Shown: piece by piece, positions 37,022 to 48,201 of the stretch | How positions within the stretch are numbered: position 1 is the first letter of the stretch | How the letters are laid out: every line of letters begins with the position of its first letter | From: Apiosordaria backusii | Taxonomy: Eukaryota; Ascomycota; Sordariomycetes; Sordariales; Lasiosphaeriaceae | Assembly: GCA_030549205.1 (NCBI GenBank) | Contig: JAUKTV010000009.1 | Location: forward strand, 1,302,001-1,366,000 | Direction: 5' to 3' | Length of the DNA stretch: 64,000 nt | Notes under the pieces: model-generated | The model's database searches: none | Told to the model about the DNA's origin: nothing | Seen by the model: only the letters and a program-made list of their open reading frames with translations | Made by a program: the position numbers and the translations under genes

Positions 37022-37354
37022 TGAACCGGCATGAAACAACAACAACATCAAAGCATAAACAACATTTTGCATTTGCGCAGGGGGGCACTGATTAGCTTGG
37101 CTGGGAATAGGGAAGGAAATAAATGGTTTGAAAGCATTGCTGGCAGTTTGGTAGTTCATAAACTTGTGTGTATAAGTCACGTATATAGATACCCATTAAC
37201 CAACCAACCACAAAACTGGATGGGTAAGATAGAGAGAGAGATAGCGGTTTGATCAAGCATGGCGTCTAATGGTATTATTTTTTCTTGATTTGTATTTCCA
37301 GCGTATTACACGCCCCTATTAATTGTCATCACTGTCCCATCCCCCCTCCCCAAT
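37022..37354. other. SLD3-TRS65 convergent 3' region
   Basis: These 333 bases hold the two 3' UTRs. No gene is seen. Confidence 0.6.
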
Positions 37355-39309
37355 CTACTGCTCTTCCCCCCTCTTCCTCACAACAACCAAAGGCAGCTCC
37401 CTCACATCCACATGCTCCTGACTCGCCAAATCAACCACCTTGACTGCCTCCACTCCCACAACCCCCTCCCTCAGCGCCAAAAACCTCAACTCCACCACCG
37501 CGCAGGCATTCGGCGCCAGCGGTCCCACCCTCACATCCGCCGACAGGCAGACCACCTCTGCATTGTCCACCCCTCCAGCCTTCTGCATGGCGTACACGAC
37601 ATTCTCGTCCAGCACGGCATCAGCCACCAGCGGGTCCCTTTTCCCCGTCATCATCATCGTGGTGTGTGAACCCCGGTGAAGCAACGGCCTGCCCAGCGCG
37701 CCCGCTGCCCCGCCTTCGTTTCTTCTACGATGGGGGACAACAAGCAGCATTAGTTTTCGGGATTGTGAGGCCGCAGCAGCAGCGGAGTTGGTGGTGATGA
37801 TGGAGGAGTAAGAAAAGTGACCGGGGGAGGCAGCCGCGATCATGGAGCTTGGTCTACACCTGTTGACGACAAAGACTGTCCAGATGAATTCCTCCCCGAC
37901 GTACACCGGTTTCTCCGGGCCGGTGAAGGTGAGGGTGATGCCGAAGTCGGGGAGGGCGGTTTCGGTTGCGGATCTGGCTGCTGCTTCGAGGGAGGGGAGG
38001 GCGTCGGGGCGGATGACGGAGGGGGAGACTAAGGGCTGGGAGTCGACGCCGCCCGAGATGGAAAGTTGACTTGGGCGGTGGGAGCGCTGGATGGGCTGGG
38101 TCATGGGCTGCCCGAAGCCGGGGTTGACCGGGAGGGTGAAGTCTAGGGGGGTGGTCCAGGTCATGGAGAGCTTGGGGGTGCAGGGGTTTGGTTCTGTCTC
38201 TGAGCGGACGAGAATGGAGATTTCGATGGTGATGATTAGCTCCCGGTCGCGGATGGGGGCTTTGGTGGTGGCGAGGTCGAGCTGGGAGGGGGTGAGCTTG
38301 TAGAGGAAGGTGAGGTGGTCGTGGGCGACGCAGCTTAGGGGGAGGCGCATGCCGGGTTGGTTGTTGAGGTCTTCGGCGTTGCCGTTTGTGACTTGGAGGG
38401 AGATTTGGTTGAGGGAGGCTTCGCAGTCGAAGTAGGGGGTGAAGTCGGTTTCGACGAGGGCTATGAGGGCCGGGCTGGGGGGTGAGGTGTTCGGTCGGGA
38501 GAAGCGGACGCGGCAGTGGAGTAGGGGGAAGATTTTTAGTTTGAGGTTTTGAAGTCCGTTGATGCGACGGAGGGAGTCTTTGGATTGGGTTGCTGGCGCG
38601 ACTCTTGCTACTCTCTGAGCGGAGAGGCAAGGCTTGATACCACCCAGCATTGGGTCATTTGCAAAGGAATCCAGCATGTTCATTCCGGAGGGCACACAGC
38701 TTAGCATATACCCATCTCTTTGGTCTGGACTCTTGTCTGGGTCTGCTTGCTTGAGGCCTGCTGTGCCTGAAAAGACAACGGACGGCATCTGGAGCCGGAT
38801 CCTAGGTCTGCCCAGAAACACGGATAACTTCCAGACAGCATAGACGAACTTTGTTCCATCGTCGGCCTCATCTGCCACTATGAAGGCGTCTTCCACATCT
38901 TCTATTCCGCCGCTGTATATAGTTTCGGATGCAGGGGGGCTGCTCAAGTCTTGGGAATGGCTGTTGAGGATCTGAGCATCCAGAGTGATAACGAGTCGTC
39001 GCAAATGTAGGCGTAGCGTCTGCTCGTCGGCGCATTGTGTTCGTAGTATTAAATAGACATCGACGGTTTCATCTAAAGTGAAAATGAGTAAGAAGGACTT
39101 GCAAAGTAGAAGTATTGTGCGAACCTCATACCAAAGAACAACTGGTCGCGTAGCTCGATACCAGCGAGCTTGGTCTCAAAGGAGCCCCCACCCTGCCGGA
39201 GGGCCTCATCGGGGTTGAATTTTGTAGTAAATGGAACGATATACGTCAAATGTGAGTTTTCGAGGAAGGTGTCGCTGGAGTCGTGCCCTGGAACGTCTGG
39301 CACCGCCAT
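37355..39309 (-). CDS. TRAPPII complex subunit Trs65
   Basis: Trs65 is a fungus-specific subunit of TRAPPII, the Golgi complex that activates Ypt31/32-type Rab GTPases. Exon 1 is 39309-39132 (MAVPDVPGHDSSDTF). A 59-nt intron (39131-39073, donor GTATGA, acceptor TAG) joins it to 39072-37355, giving 631 aa. The clearest family signal is the C-terminus, GPLAPNACAVVELRFLALRE followed by GVEAVKVVDLASQEHVDVRE (about residues 575-620), together with the middle motif EEFIWTVFVVNR. Between that motif and KLMLLVVPHRRR there is a run of about 30 Ser/Ala/Pro-rich residues (about 37761-37862) that looks like an insertion. It contains no AG acceptor on the coding strand, so I keep it as coding. The codons are GC-rich at third positions toward the 3' end. 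It is divergent from PRP40. Confidence 0.87.
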
Positions 39310-39910
39310 TTCTTTGGCTTCGATTGTTGGTTTCTGTGATTGTAATTGCAGGTGTTCAGGGGACCATGACGTTTCGTAACCGTAACTTGGTGTATGCGTT
39401 GTAAGGGAGGCAAGGTAATATTAGAGGGACTGCAAGGCTCTTTGCCGGCTCTTTCCCCAGTAACTGTATATAAGTATCAGTTGGGCTTTGCCAGGTCAGT
39501 AACAACATAAAAGACAATTGTGAAGACAGCTCATGGCAGTTTGAGTCCAAAGCTGGTGGAGCTTCATGGCAGCTCCAACGGTCAGGGGTGCTCTTGGCAT
39601 CAGATGTCAACCTTAGCGTGGCGCGCGCAGTTAAAGAGGACCGTGCGTTACATAGAGTCCGTGCTTGGCTTTTTGTGATTTTGCCAGCCCGCGTCGACTT
39701 CGACTTTGCAATCCTCTCGGTTGCTGCACCACGGTTTCCTTCGCAATTCGAGCGCTGGGAACATTCCATCACGGCTCACTTCCCAAGACGACTCCTTACC
39801 GTATTGATAGTCTCCGCTATCGTATTCCGTAATACGGCAAACTTAGCTGTGCATCGACGACAGCAAAACCATCGATAACCAGCAAGCCGGCGAATCACGA
39901 TCCGATCGCA
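39310..39910. promoter_or_regulatory. Divergent promoter region, trs65 / prp40
   Basis: These 601 bases lie between two divergent start codons and hold no gene. The sequence is unremarkable. I see no clear TATA box. Confidence 0.5.
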
Positions 39911-42687
39911 ATGAATGGAATCGGTGGACATTTTGCGCCGCCGGGGACACCCTCGGTCTGGCAAGAACACAGTACCCCCGATGGCCGTACATATTACTAC
40001 AATTCCATGACGAAGGTTACGCAATGGACCAAGCCCGAGGAAATGATGACGCCCGCCGAGGTATGTACCCCCTAATGTCCTCAGAATTCAACAGCCACTT
40101 AGCTAACATACTCAATTCACAGCGCGCACTAGCAAATCAACCGTGGAAGGAGTACACGGCAGAGGGAGGTCGGAAGTATTGGTATAACACTGAAACCAAG
40201 CAGAGCTCCTGGGAGATGCCCGATGTTTATAAGCGAGCCTTGGGAGCCAGCGATTCAACCGCCACCACCCCGACGTAAGCTCTTCACATTTGATCAGGGA
40301 TCCAGACTTGTGCTAACTTGCTTGTAGGGCCCCTTCCGCCCCATTTGGTGCACCTGGAGGTGGCGGCGGCCATCATGGCGGCTCGTTTGACCATCACCAC
40401 CAACAACGGGATCATCGAGACTATCGTGATCATAGGGAACCCATGGGCGAGTCCAGGCAGCTCACCTATGGTAGCAACCTCCAGGCTCAAGCCTTCGTCT
40501 CTGCCAGCAATGACCCGGAGTATGCCACAGCTGAAGAGGCTGAAGCCGCCTTTGTCAAGCTCCTTCGCAGCAGTAAAGTCCAGCCTGACTGGACCTGGGA
40601 GCAGGCCATCCGCGCCATTGTAAAAGACCCCCAGTTTCGCGCCATCAAAGATCCAAGGGAGCGCAAAACTGCTTTTGAGAAGTATTGCCACGATGTTGTT
40701 GTACAAGACAAGGAGCGAGCCAAAGAGAGACTGACCAAGCTTCGCACTGACTTCGCCACCATGCTTCGGAGCCACCCAGAGATCAAGCACTACACTCGCT
40801 GGAAGACAGCCCGGCCCATGATTGAGGGCGAGACCATCTTCCGCTCGACGAATGATGAGAATGAGCGACGACAGTTGTTTGAGGATTACGTTAGTGACCT
40901 TAAACGGGCTCACAAGGAGCAACAGATCACTATGCGCAAGAGCGCTATGGATGGTCTGATCGAGTTGCTACCTACACTTAGTTTGGAGCCCTACACTCGC
41001 TGGGCCGAAGCTCAAGGTACTATTCAGAACACCCCCCTCTTTCAAAGTGATGAGAAGTATAAGACTCTCAGCAAGTTTGACGTGTTGACCGTCTTCCAAA
41101 ACCATGTGAAGGCTCTGGAGCGGAACTTCAATGACTCAAAGCAAGAAGAGAAGAACAAGAAGTTCCGCCAAGAGCGCAAAGCTCGTGACAACTTCAAAGT
41201 CCTCCTCGCAGAGCTGAAGAAGGATGGCAAGATTACTGCCGGCACAACATGGACCCAGATTCATCCCTCGATTGCAGACGATGAGCGCTACAGGGCAATG
41301 GCTGGAAATCCAGGCTCCACGGCCATGGAACTGTTTTGGGATGTTATTGAGGAGGAAGAGCGCGCGCTCAGGGGTACTCGCAATGATGTGCTCGATGTTA
41401 TTGATGTAAGTGCATCTCACTATGCATTCCGATTGTACCACAAGCTGACAAACTGATTCAGGACAAACGGTTCGAAGTCACCCCGAAAACCACTTTTGAA
41501 GAGTTTGAGGCAGTCGTCAAGGGTGACACTCGTACGGCTAACATTGAGCGCAAAATTCTTGAGCTTATCTTTGAAAGGGTAAGTCTTTGTCCGCAAGACT
41601 CCGAGATGGCCAACATGACTGACCTTCTCATGATTAGATCCAGCAGAAGCGCACTAAACGCACGGATGAAGACAAGCAGCAGCGCCGTGCTCTCGATGAT
41701 CTTCGTACAGCCCTGAAGCGGTTGGAGCCTCCCATCACCGTCAATGATACTTACGAGCAGGTGAAGGCACGACTAGCCCAGTCTGAGGCATTCCGAGCTG
41801 CCAACTCTGAGGACGCTCGTCGGGGCGCCTTTGACAAGTATATTCGCCGTCTGAAGGACAAAGATGAAGAGGCAGAAAAGGAACGCCAACGTCGACGGGA
41901 ACGCCCAGACGGGCATCGTGATAGAGGTGAGCGATCTTACCGAAGTGGACGTTCTGCTAGGAGCCGCAGCCGCAGCCCCGAACACAACACCTACGAGGCC
42001 GATCGTCGCCACGCCATGGCCGACCGCGAGCGCAACTACCGGAAAACCAGTGCGGCCGAGGTGCTCCTTTCTGATCGCCGGTCTGCCGATGGCCACCACG
42101 ATCCAGTGCGTGATCGGGACCGTGACCGAGACCGTGACCGGGATCGTGCCTCTGACCGTGAGCGTGAGCGTGACCGCGACCGGGACCGTGAGAGGGATCG
42201 TGATCGGGCTCGTGACTACCGGGATCGTGATCGTGACCGCGATCGGGATCGGGACCGGGACCGGGATCATGCCCGTGACCGTGATAGAGACCGTGACCGA
42301 GATCATCGCGACCACCGCGACTACGACCGGCGCTCTCGCCCTGCCGATGACTTCAATCACTACGACCGTGAGCGCCGCACACGTGAGGAGGATAGGGAAC
42401 GTATATATCGCAGGCGAGTACTCGAGCGCGACGTTGATGAGCTGCCATACGGTGACGAGCGACCCAGTTCCTCATCTCGACGCCCACGCCCCGAAGAAGA
42501 TGACCATGATCGGAGGTCTCCCCGGGCGAAGCGTGTCAAGGTTGAGGATGACCGTGCTGCTTCTAGCACTTCTACCGCCACCGCCACCGCCACCGCTCAG
42601 CCCAAATCTGCCACGGCTGACAAGGAAGAGAAACCCTCCCCCAGTGTTCGTGCCGGCAGTGAAGAGGGCGAAATTGAGGAGGATTAA
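39911..42687 (+). CDS. U1 snRNP splicing factor Prp40 (WW/FF protein)
   Basis: Prp40 bridges the U1 snRNP at the 5' splice site and the branch-point proteins during early spliceosome assembly. Five exons (39911-40060, 40123-40274, 40328-41405, 41462-41578, 41638-42687) join to 848 aa. Two WW domains, about residues 17-47 (GRTYYYNSMTKVTQW) and 58-88 (GRKYWYNTETKQSSW), lie on exons 1 and 2. At least four or five FF domains follow, from about residue 150 to 560. The C-terminus is a long Arg/Asp repeat region (about 656-732), then an acidic end, EEGEIEED. All introns have CTAAC/CTGAC-like branch sites and CAG or TAG acceptors. The start ATG immediately precedes the first WW domain, which fits the family. 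It is convergent with RLI1. Confidence 0.95.
42106..42333 (+). repeat. RD-dipeptide coding repeat in PRP40
   Basis: Within the last PRP40 exon, about 228 nt consist of degenerate CGNGAY hexamers (mostly CGTGAC, CGGGAC, CGGGAT). They encode alternating Arg-Asp, with some RE and RDH. The repeats vary at third positions, so the amino-acid pattern is conserved more than the DNA. On the minus strand the same repeat creates a spurious Val/Ile/Thr-rich frame. Confidence 0.85.
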
Positions 42688-43550
42688 ATGCCACCTACCT
42701 CCCCTCCGAACCCGGTTATTCCCCGGCGGCGGAGGCGCAGGCCTGGCAATGTCACGAACATCCGACCACCTCGCCATGGTTCATCGAGAAGGAGACGGAA
42801 AGGAAGGAGACCGAAATGGTTCCGTCATCGTTGAGCGCAGCACAGTATACAGTACAAGTACGTCTCAGTCACCCAAAAAAAGATGCTCTAACTCGGTCGA
42901 GTAGTCTGTGTTTTTTTATATACACTGTCTTGGTATTCTTCATCAGCAGTATTGCTGAATCGTAGTTGAAAAGTACAGAAAGGTTGTTTAGTAGTTTTTT
43001 ATATAAAGGTCTTGTGATTACTCTGCCATGTACATGTGACTGTCGCAACATACATCGCCATTCACAGTGATAAATAACCCAGGAGTGATATGTTTTAAAC
43101 CTTTGATTCATTTCTCTAGAAAAAAACGACTCTCTGTCCGCAGCTCACATGTATGGCGAACGATTTTCACCTCATGAGGTCTCTTGCAGATCATGTGTCC
43201 TGCGAAGAAACCTGGTGGCGGTCACCCGCTTGCTCCGTTGCCCCTCAATCTACCAAGACGTGATCGTCCATCTTTGAAGATGGAAGACATACTTGTTCAC
43301 TTCCGGCCGGAAGTGTCTTGTTCTTGGTAGGACCAGGCAACAGGGGATAGACCGCCACCGCTGCCCTATGTCGGGATCATCGTCTTCGGACGTGCCTCCT
43401 TCCTCTGATGCGATCCCTATACCACCCCGGGCGCCGCCGGTTTGATTTACACAGGTATCATTTTGGACGCCTAAAACGCCAGAATCCAATGCATCGTCAT
43501 GAGGGGAGGGATGGGAGTCCTGGTTATGGTTGTTCTTTGGGCTGCCCTTT
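42688..43550. other. PRP40-RLI1 convergent 3' region
   Basis: These 863 bases contain the two 3' UTRs. They are AT-rich around 42900-43120. No gene is supported. Confidence 0.55.
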
Positions 43551-46050
43551 TCAAGAACTCTTGTCGGGCTCCTCCAAGAAGAACTATGATGGTGGTGTGA
43601 GTAGTAATTCATGGTGTTGGATAGAATGTGGACAAGACTTACGTAGTTGCCGGAAAGCTTCTGCTCCTGGTCGAGCTGAGAGTTGGCCTTGTTGATACGA
43701 GGGCGATAGTTGGTAGGATCACGGCGGAAGGTGACGTCCAAGTTCTTCAAGAAGGTGTTGCAGCCGGTGAGAAGAGACTCGGGCTTGTTGGCGTGGGCAT
43801 CGATACCCGGCTGGCCGTCGAAGACAATGACACGATCGGCGAGGTAAGTGGCCATGATGAAATCGTGCTCGACGATGAAAGCAGTCTTCTTGGCGTGCAT
43901 GATGAATCTCTTGATGACGCGAGAGGCCACAATACGCTGCTCGGAATCGAGGTCTGCCGACAACTGTGAGTAAGTAAATTCATTTGTTGGATGAGAATGG
44001 TTGACTTACAGGCAGAGGGCTCATCAATGACATAGATGTCGGCAGGGATACCGAGTGCCAACACAATGGCAACCTAGTAGCTATTAGCGAGCCGCAATTG
44101 GTATCAAATGTTCGGATGGGATCACCTACTCTCTGAAGTTCACCACCGGACAAGTTCTTGACTTCCTGGTCAATAAAGTCATCCAGCTTGAGGGGCTTAA
44201 CAACATCAGTCTGGAACTGAGGAGACAAGAAAGCAGCCTTGATCTTCTTGAAGAACAGCATGCGGACAGTGCCTTCGAACTTGGGTGTGATAGTCTGAGG
44301 CTTCATGCTAATCTTCATCTCGGGGACCTTTTGGTTTCCATCGGGCTTGAGGGCACCAGCCAACATGCGGCAGAATGTGGTCTAATCATCTGTCAGCCCA
44401 AGTATCACATCGAGAATGGTTGCGAGGCTCTTACCTTGCCAGTTCCGTTTTCACCCATCATGACAATGATCTCGGAGTCAGAGAAATCGCCGGCGTCAAT
44501 GCTGAGGTGGAAGTTGCCCAAAGTTTTCTCCATCTTGGGGTAACGGAAAGCGCGCGACTTCTCGGCGATGAGCTCCTCGGTACCCTCAGCAATGCGGAAA
44601 GTCAAGCTTTCCTCACGGAAACGCAAGTTCTCGGTTGGGATATGACCGTCCAAGAAGATGTTGATGCCTTCGCGGACGGAATAGGGAAGAGTAACCACAC
44701 CGTATACGGCAGGCTGCCCGTACAGCACGCACACAAAGTCGGAAAGATAGTCGAGGACTGACAAATCGTGCTCGACGACAATGACATAGTCGTCTGCGCG
44801 TAAAAGAGATCGGATCATGCGGGCAGCGCTCAGTCTCTGCTTGACATCAAGGTAGGATGAAGGCTCGTCAAACATGTAGCTACCAGCTGTCAGCACAACG
44901 CAAACACCATACATGGGTCACGTATAAACGTACACATCGGCTTTCGAAACGCAAGTGGTGCCAATGGCGAAACGCTGAAGCTCACCACCGGAAAGATGGC
45001 TCACATCACGATCGAGAATGTGACGCAGTTCTGTTTTCTGTTAGCTCCTAGCTCGGGGAGGTTCCACGAAGAATATCGCAGTGACTTACCAAGGGTATCA
45101 AGCACAGCGTCCATGTTACCCAGCGTATTGCGGCTCTCAATCAAGAACTTGACAGACCGGTCGGGACCGCGGATAGCCTTGGGGATCTGGTCAACATACT
45201 GGGGCTTGACAATGGACTTCAGGTCGTCCTCCAGAAGCTTGGTGAAGTAGTCTATAGCTCTCATTAGCAAAATGATTTATTGATACCCTTCTATTTTCTT
45301 TACGTACTCTGCAACTCTGAACCACGGAAGTGCTTGATGACATCCTCCCAGTCTGGCGGGTTATCGAATCGACCCAGGTTGGGCTTGAGCTTGCCGCTGA
45401 GAATCTTGAGCGCTGTACTCTTGCCGATACCGTTCGTTCCTACCAAACCCAATACATTTCCGGGCCTGGGCATAGGAAGACGGTGAAGCTTGAAGCTGTT
45501 GGCCGAATAACGATGGGTGATCTGACTCTCGAGATTCGTGGGCAAGTTGATGATAGTGATAGCGCCGAAAGGGCAACGCTTGGGGCAGATACCACAACCA
45601 ATGCAGAGAGATTCGGAAATGAAGGCAATTCGTGATTCGGGGGCAACCTCAATCTATAGCTGGAGGTTAGTCGGTGGTGCCTCAGCATTGCTTCCGTGGC
45701 CAACTTACGCAGAGTTTGCCGGACCGCACCACAGGGCAGGACTTCTTGCATTCTTGACGGCATTTCTACTTCCGTCAGCACTTCTCTTCCAACACTATAT
45801 CGAGTCGAGTTCCCTGAGCGCACCTTTGGTTTACACTGTCCGCATCCGCGGTTAGCATAGTCCAACCTTCGCGTTGGCTGTCTAGCAGCAGGGGGGTAGC
45901 GGGGTTGTCGGCTTCGAACGCACCTTGTCGCTGCTCACAATGGCGACACTATTCACAGACATTTAGTATGTCTTTGTATAAGCAAGACTGCCGAAGATTC
46001 TTTTCCTCGCAGTAGCCAGTCAAGACGTACCGAGTAAGCTTGTCGGACAT
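43551..46050 (-). CDS. ABCE1/Rli1, iron-sulphur ABC ATPase for ribosome recycling
   Basis: Rli1 splits ribosomes after termination and takes part in initiation and ribosome export. Twelve exons on the minus strand join to 607 aa (yeast 608): 46050-46031, 45948-45924, 45835-45824, 45765-45709, 45653-45308, 45251-45090, 45030-44934, 44879-44435, 44381-44130, 44073-44010, 43953-43643 and 43583-43551. Phases match at every junction. All iron-sulphur ligands are present at yeast positions: C16, C21, C25, C29, C38, C55, C58, C61 and C65. NBD1 has GTNGIGKST and LSGGELQRFAIG. NBD2 has GENGTGKTT, LSGGELQR and IDEPSAYLD. The hinge ends close to the stop. Exon 3 is only 12 nt and encodes CKPK. The start is the ATG of MSDKLTRVAIVSSDK, as in the family. 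It is divergent from CHD1 across 2.1 kb. Confidence 0.95.
45824..45835 (-). other. 12-nt microexon of RLI1
   Basis: The bases encode exactly Cys-Lys-Pro-Lys (residues 16-19). They are flanked by acceptor ACAG upstream and donor GTGCGC downstream in coding orientation. Without it, the first iron-sulphur cysteine of the protein would be missing. With it, the joined sequence matches the universal Rli1 N-terminus. Confidence 0.85.
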
Positions 46051-48201
46051 GGTGCCGCAATATTTTTTCCAGCTTCGTGAGCTGGAAACGGCTTGACTTT
46101 TTGGTCTAGGCGTAAAAGCAAAAGCTGCTACGAAACGGGATTTCGAAGCTCAAAAACGCCAACTCCTGCAAGAGTCTAGAGGAGTACGGGGATGCTCGGC
46201 GCAGAGAGACTGTGATCAGGATTGGGTAGAGAAATATGGAGGCCAGAGGAGGGGCAACGTGGGTCAGATGTCTACCGCGAAAATGTCACTGGTGTCGCCA
46301 ATTGTGGAGGAGGGGCAGGGCAAATTTATTACCAGGGGGCTGCAACTCTAAAATCGAGTCGAACGGTCACCCTTGCCACAAAGAGCAGCGGGCCTTGGCG
46401 TCAAAGTCAGCTACAATCCGCGCAGGCTGATAGGCCAGCTGCCCAGTAAAGTTGCTACGCAGCAGCCTTGCTGCTGTGTACCTAGGAGGGGCACTTTCAA
46501 CTGCACAATGGCTCAAGACAATACGAAGGCCAACCATGGAACAAAACAGCAACTGCACTTGTTGTCTTTATGCTCTTTTATCGTCTTGTTTGCAGCTGCC
46601 AGTTCAATTTGTGCAAGCTATGGAAGCCGTCCACGGGCGTTAGGCACTTTTCTTACCCTCCTCGGGCTGTATTTACTGATTCCACCTGAGCGCAAAAGCT
46701 TCACCGACATCCTCCCTCCATTGACTCCCGTCACACATATGAGTTTTCGATATGACAGATTCAAGAGCCAAAAGAGATCACAGAGACATGAGACAGCAAA
46801 AGTCCACCTATTTGTGACACTTTCATCAAGTCACCATTGAAACGACCAACTATACTGTGCCAGGGTATTGTTGATGCTGCGGATATTAAGATGCATCCCC
46901 GAAGCGAAAGACCGAGGGCTCGGGTAATGACGGTGGCCGGACAAGCTGGAGAAAAAGATCGTTGCTTGCGACGTCGTCGGGCTGGGGTTTTAGACTCTGT
47001 CGGCGTTGCACTCCAGCAAACTGGCATGCCTTCGGCAACGACGGAAGACTGACCGGCGAGTGTGCCACATCCACCTCAGGTCATCCTCGCTGCCCTCGGG
47101 TTGGAACCACAAAATTCCATTTCACGCTGAAGCTGCATGTGCCGTGGTCCTTCTCTCACTTGACCGCCCACCATTGACTACATCATCATCGCACACGATA
47201 TTTGCATTTTGCAACCAATACCCTACGCGTGCCACGAATACAGACACTAGAGCAACAACTATATAGTACTTAACTTGGTAAGTCTCTGTTCATCTTGCAC
47301 CCTGTCCTTCTCCCAACATGTGCATCCTGCCTGCAAAGCGAAGGACCAACGCGCGTGACCGTGGCTTGTTGGTTCGGAGCGGCGAGATCGCGGTCAGCTT
47401 CGACGGCGAGGCTGTCGACACGGCGAGTCGCAGTCCAGGCCAGCTGTCAGCCTCATGGGATGGGCGAGTTGGGTGCTCCCAAAACCTATCCGGTGGATGA
47501 GCTCAAGCTAACCTGGCCGTCAGGTGGGGCCATTAGGCTCGACACAGCACGGACCACTGGATTCCTGGCTCCGATTCACCATTTTCTAATCTTCTCCTCC
47601 GACACCCACTGCGAATTTCCGCTACACCATCATCACTAAACCACACCGGGGTCTCCAGCTCTGCACGCAACCCCACCCCAGCACCATCGCTACAGACCTC
47701 AAGCAGAGTTGTAATACCTTCTGCTGCCTGGAGGGCATGGTTAGATGACCTGTAAGTTGCAACGTCGCCTGCATTTGCGCGCTTGCCCACGCGGTGAGCT
47801 CGCCGCGTCTTGTCCATCAAACCCATCATCAAATCGGGCACATGCCCATCAACAGCTACCCCTTGCTGCCTTCCTGGTGTCGGTGACGCCTGGTTTTTGA
47901 TGGATTTCGCTGCCCGCGTTGTCCTCGATGTCATACAACCAACGCACACCGCTCCCACGGTCGCTGGGACACGCAATCGCTCCTGTTCATCAACCCAGCC
48001 TCGCCCTCATCACTTACACCCCTCCCGATGCGACAAGCATCATTGAAGCACCATCCTGGCCCATGATATGTAGTTGTTGGGTGATTTCGGGTCGCCGAGG
48101 CGGCCTCTTCACGGCCCCCCCATTGGCGACTTGTCTCCTGCTAGAGAATCTCAACTGACATCGTCGTCATGTAGCAGGCAGCTCGCGGTCTGAACTTCGC
48201 A
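46051..48201. promoter_or_regulatory. Divergent intergenic region, RLI1 / CHD1
   Basis: These 2.15 kb hold no supported gene. The open frames (for example about 46373-46840 and 47533-47976) lack motifs. The part nearest CHD1 (about 47100-48200) is C-rich and probably includes its leader. Confidence 0.5.

Noticed and set aside
37854..38630. 258-codon Pro/Arg/His-rich frame on the minus strand
   Set aside because: It is a shifted frame of the TRS65 exon, produced by GC-rich third positions.
41864..42904. 346-codon plus-strand frame overlapping the PRP40 tail
   Set aside because: A +1-type shadow of the RD repeat region. The real PRP40 frame continues to 42687.
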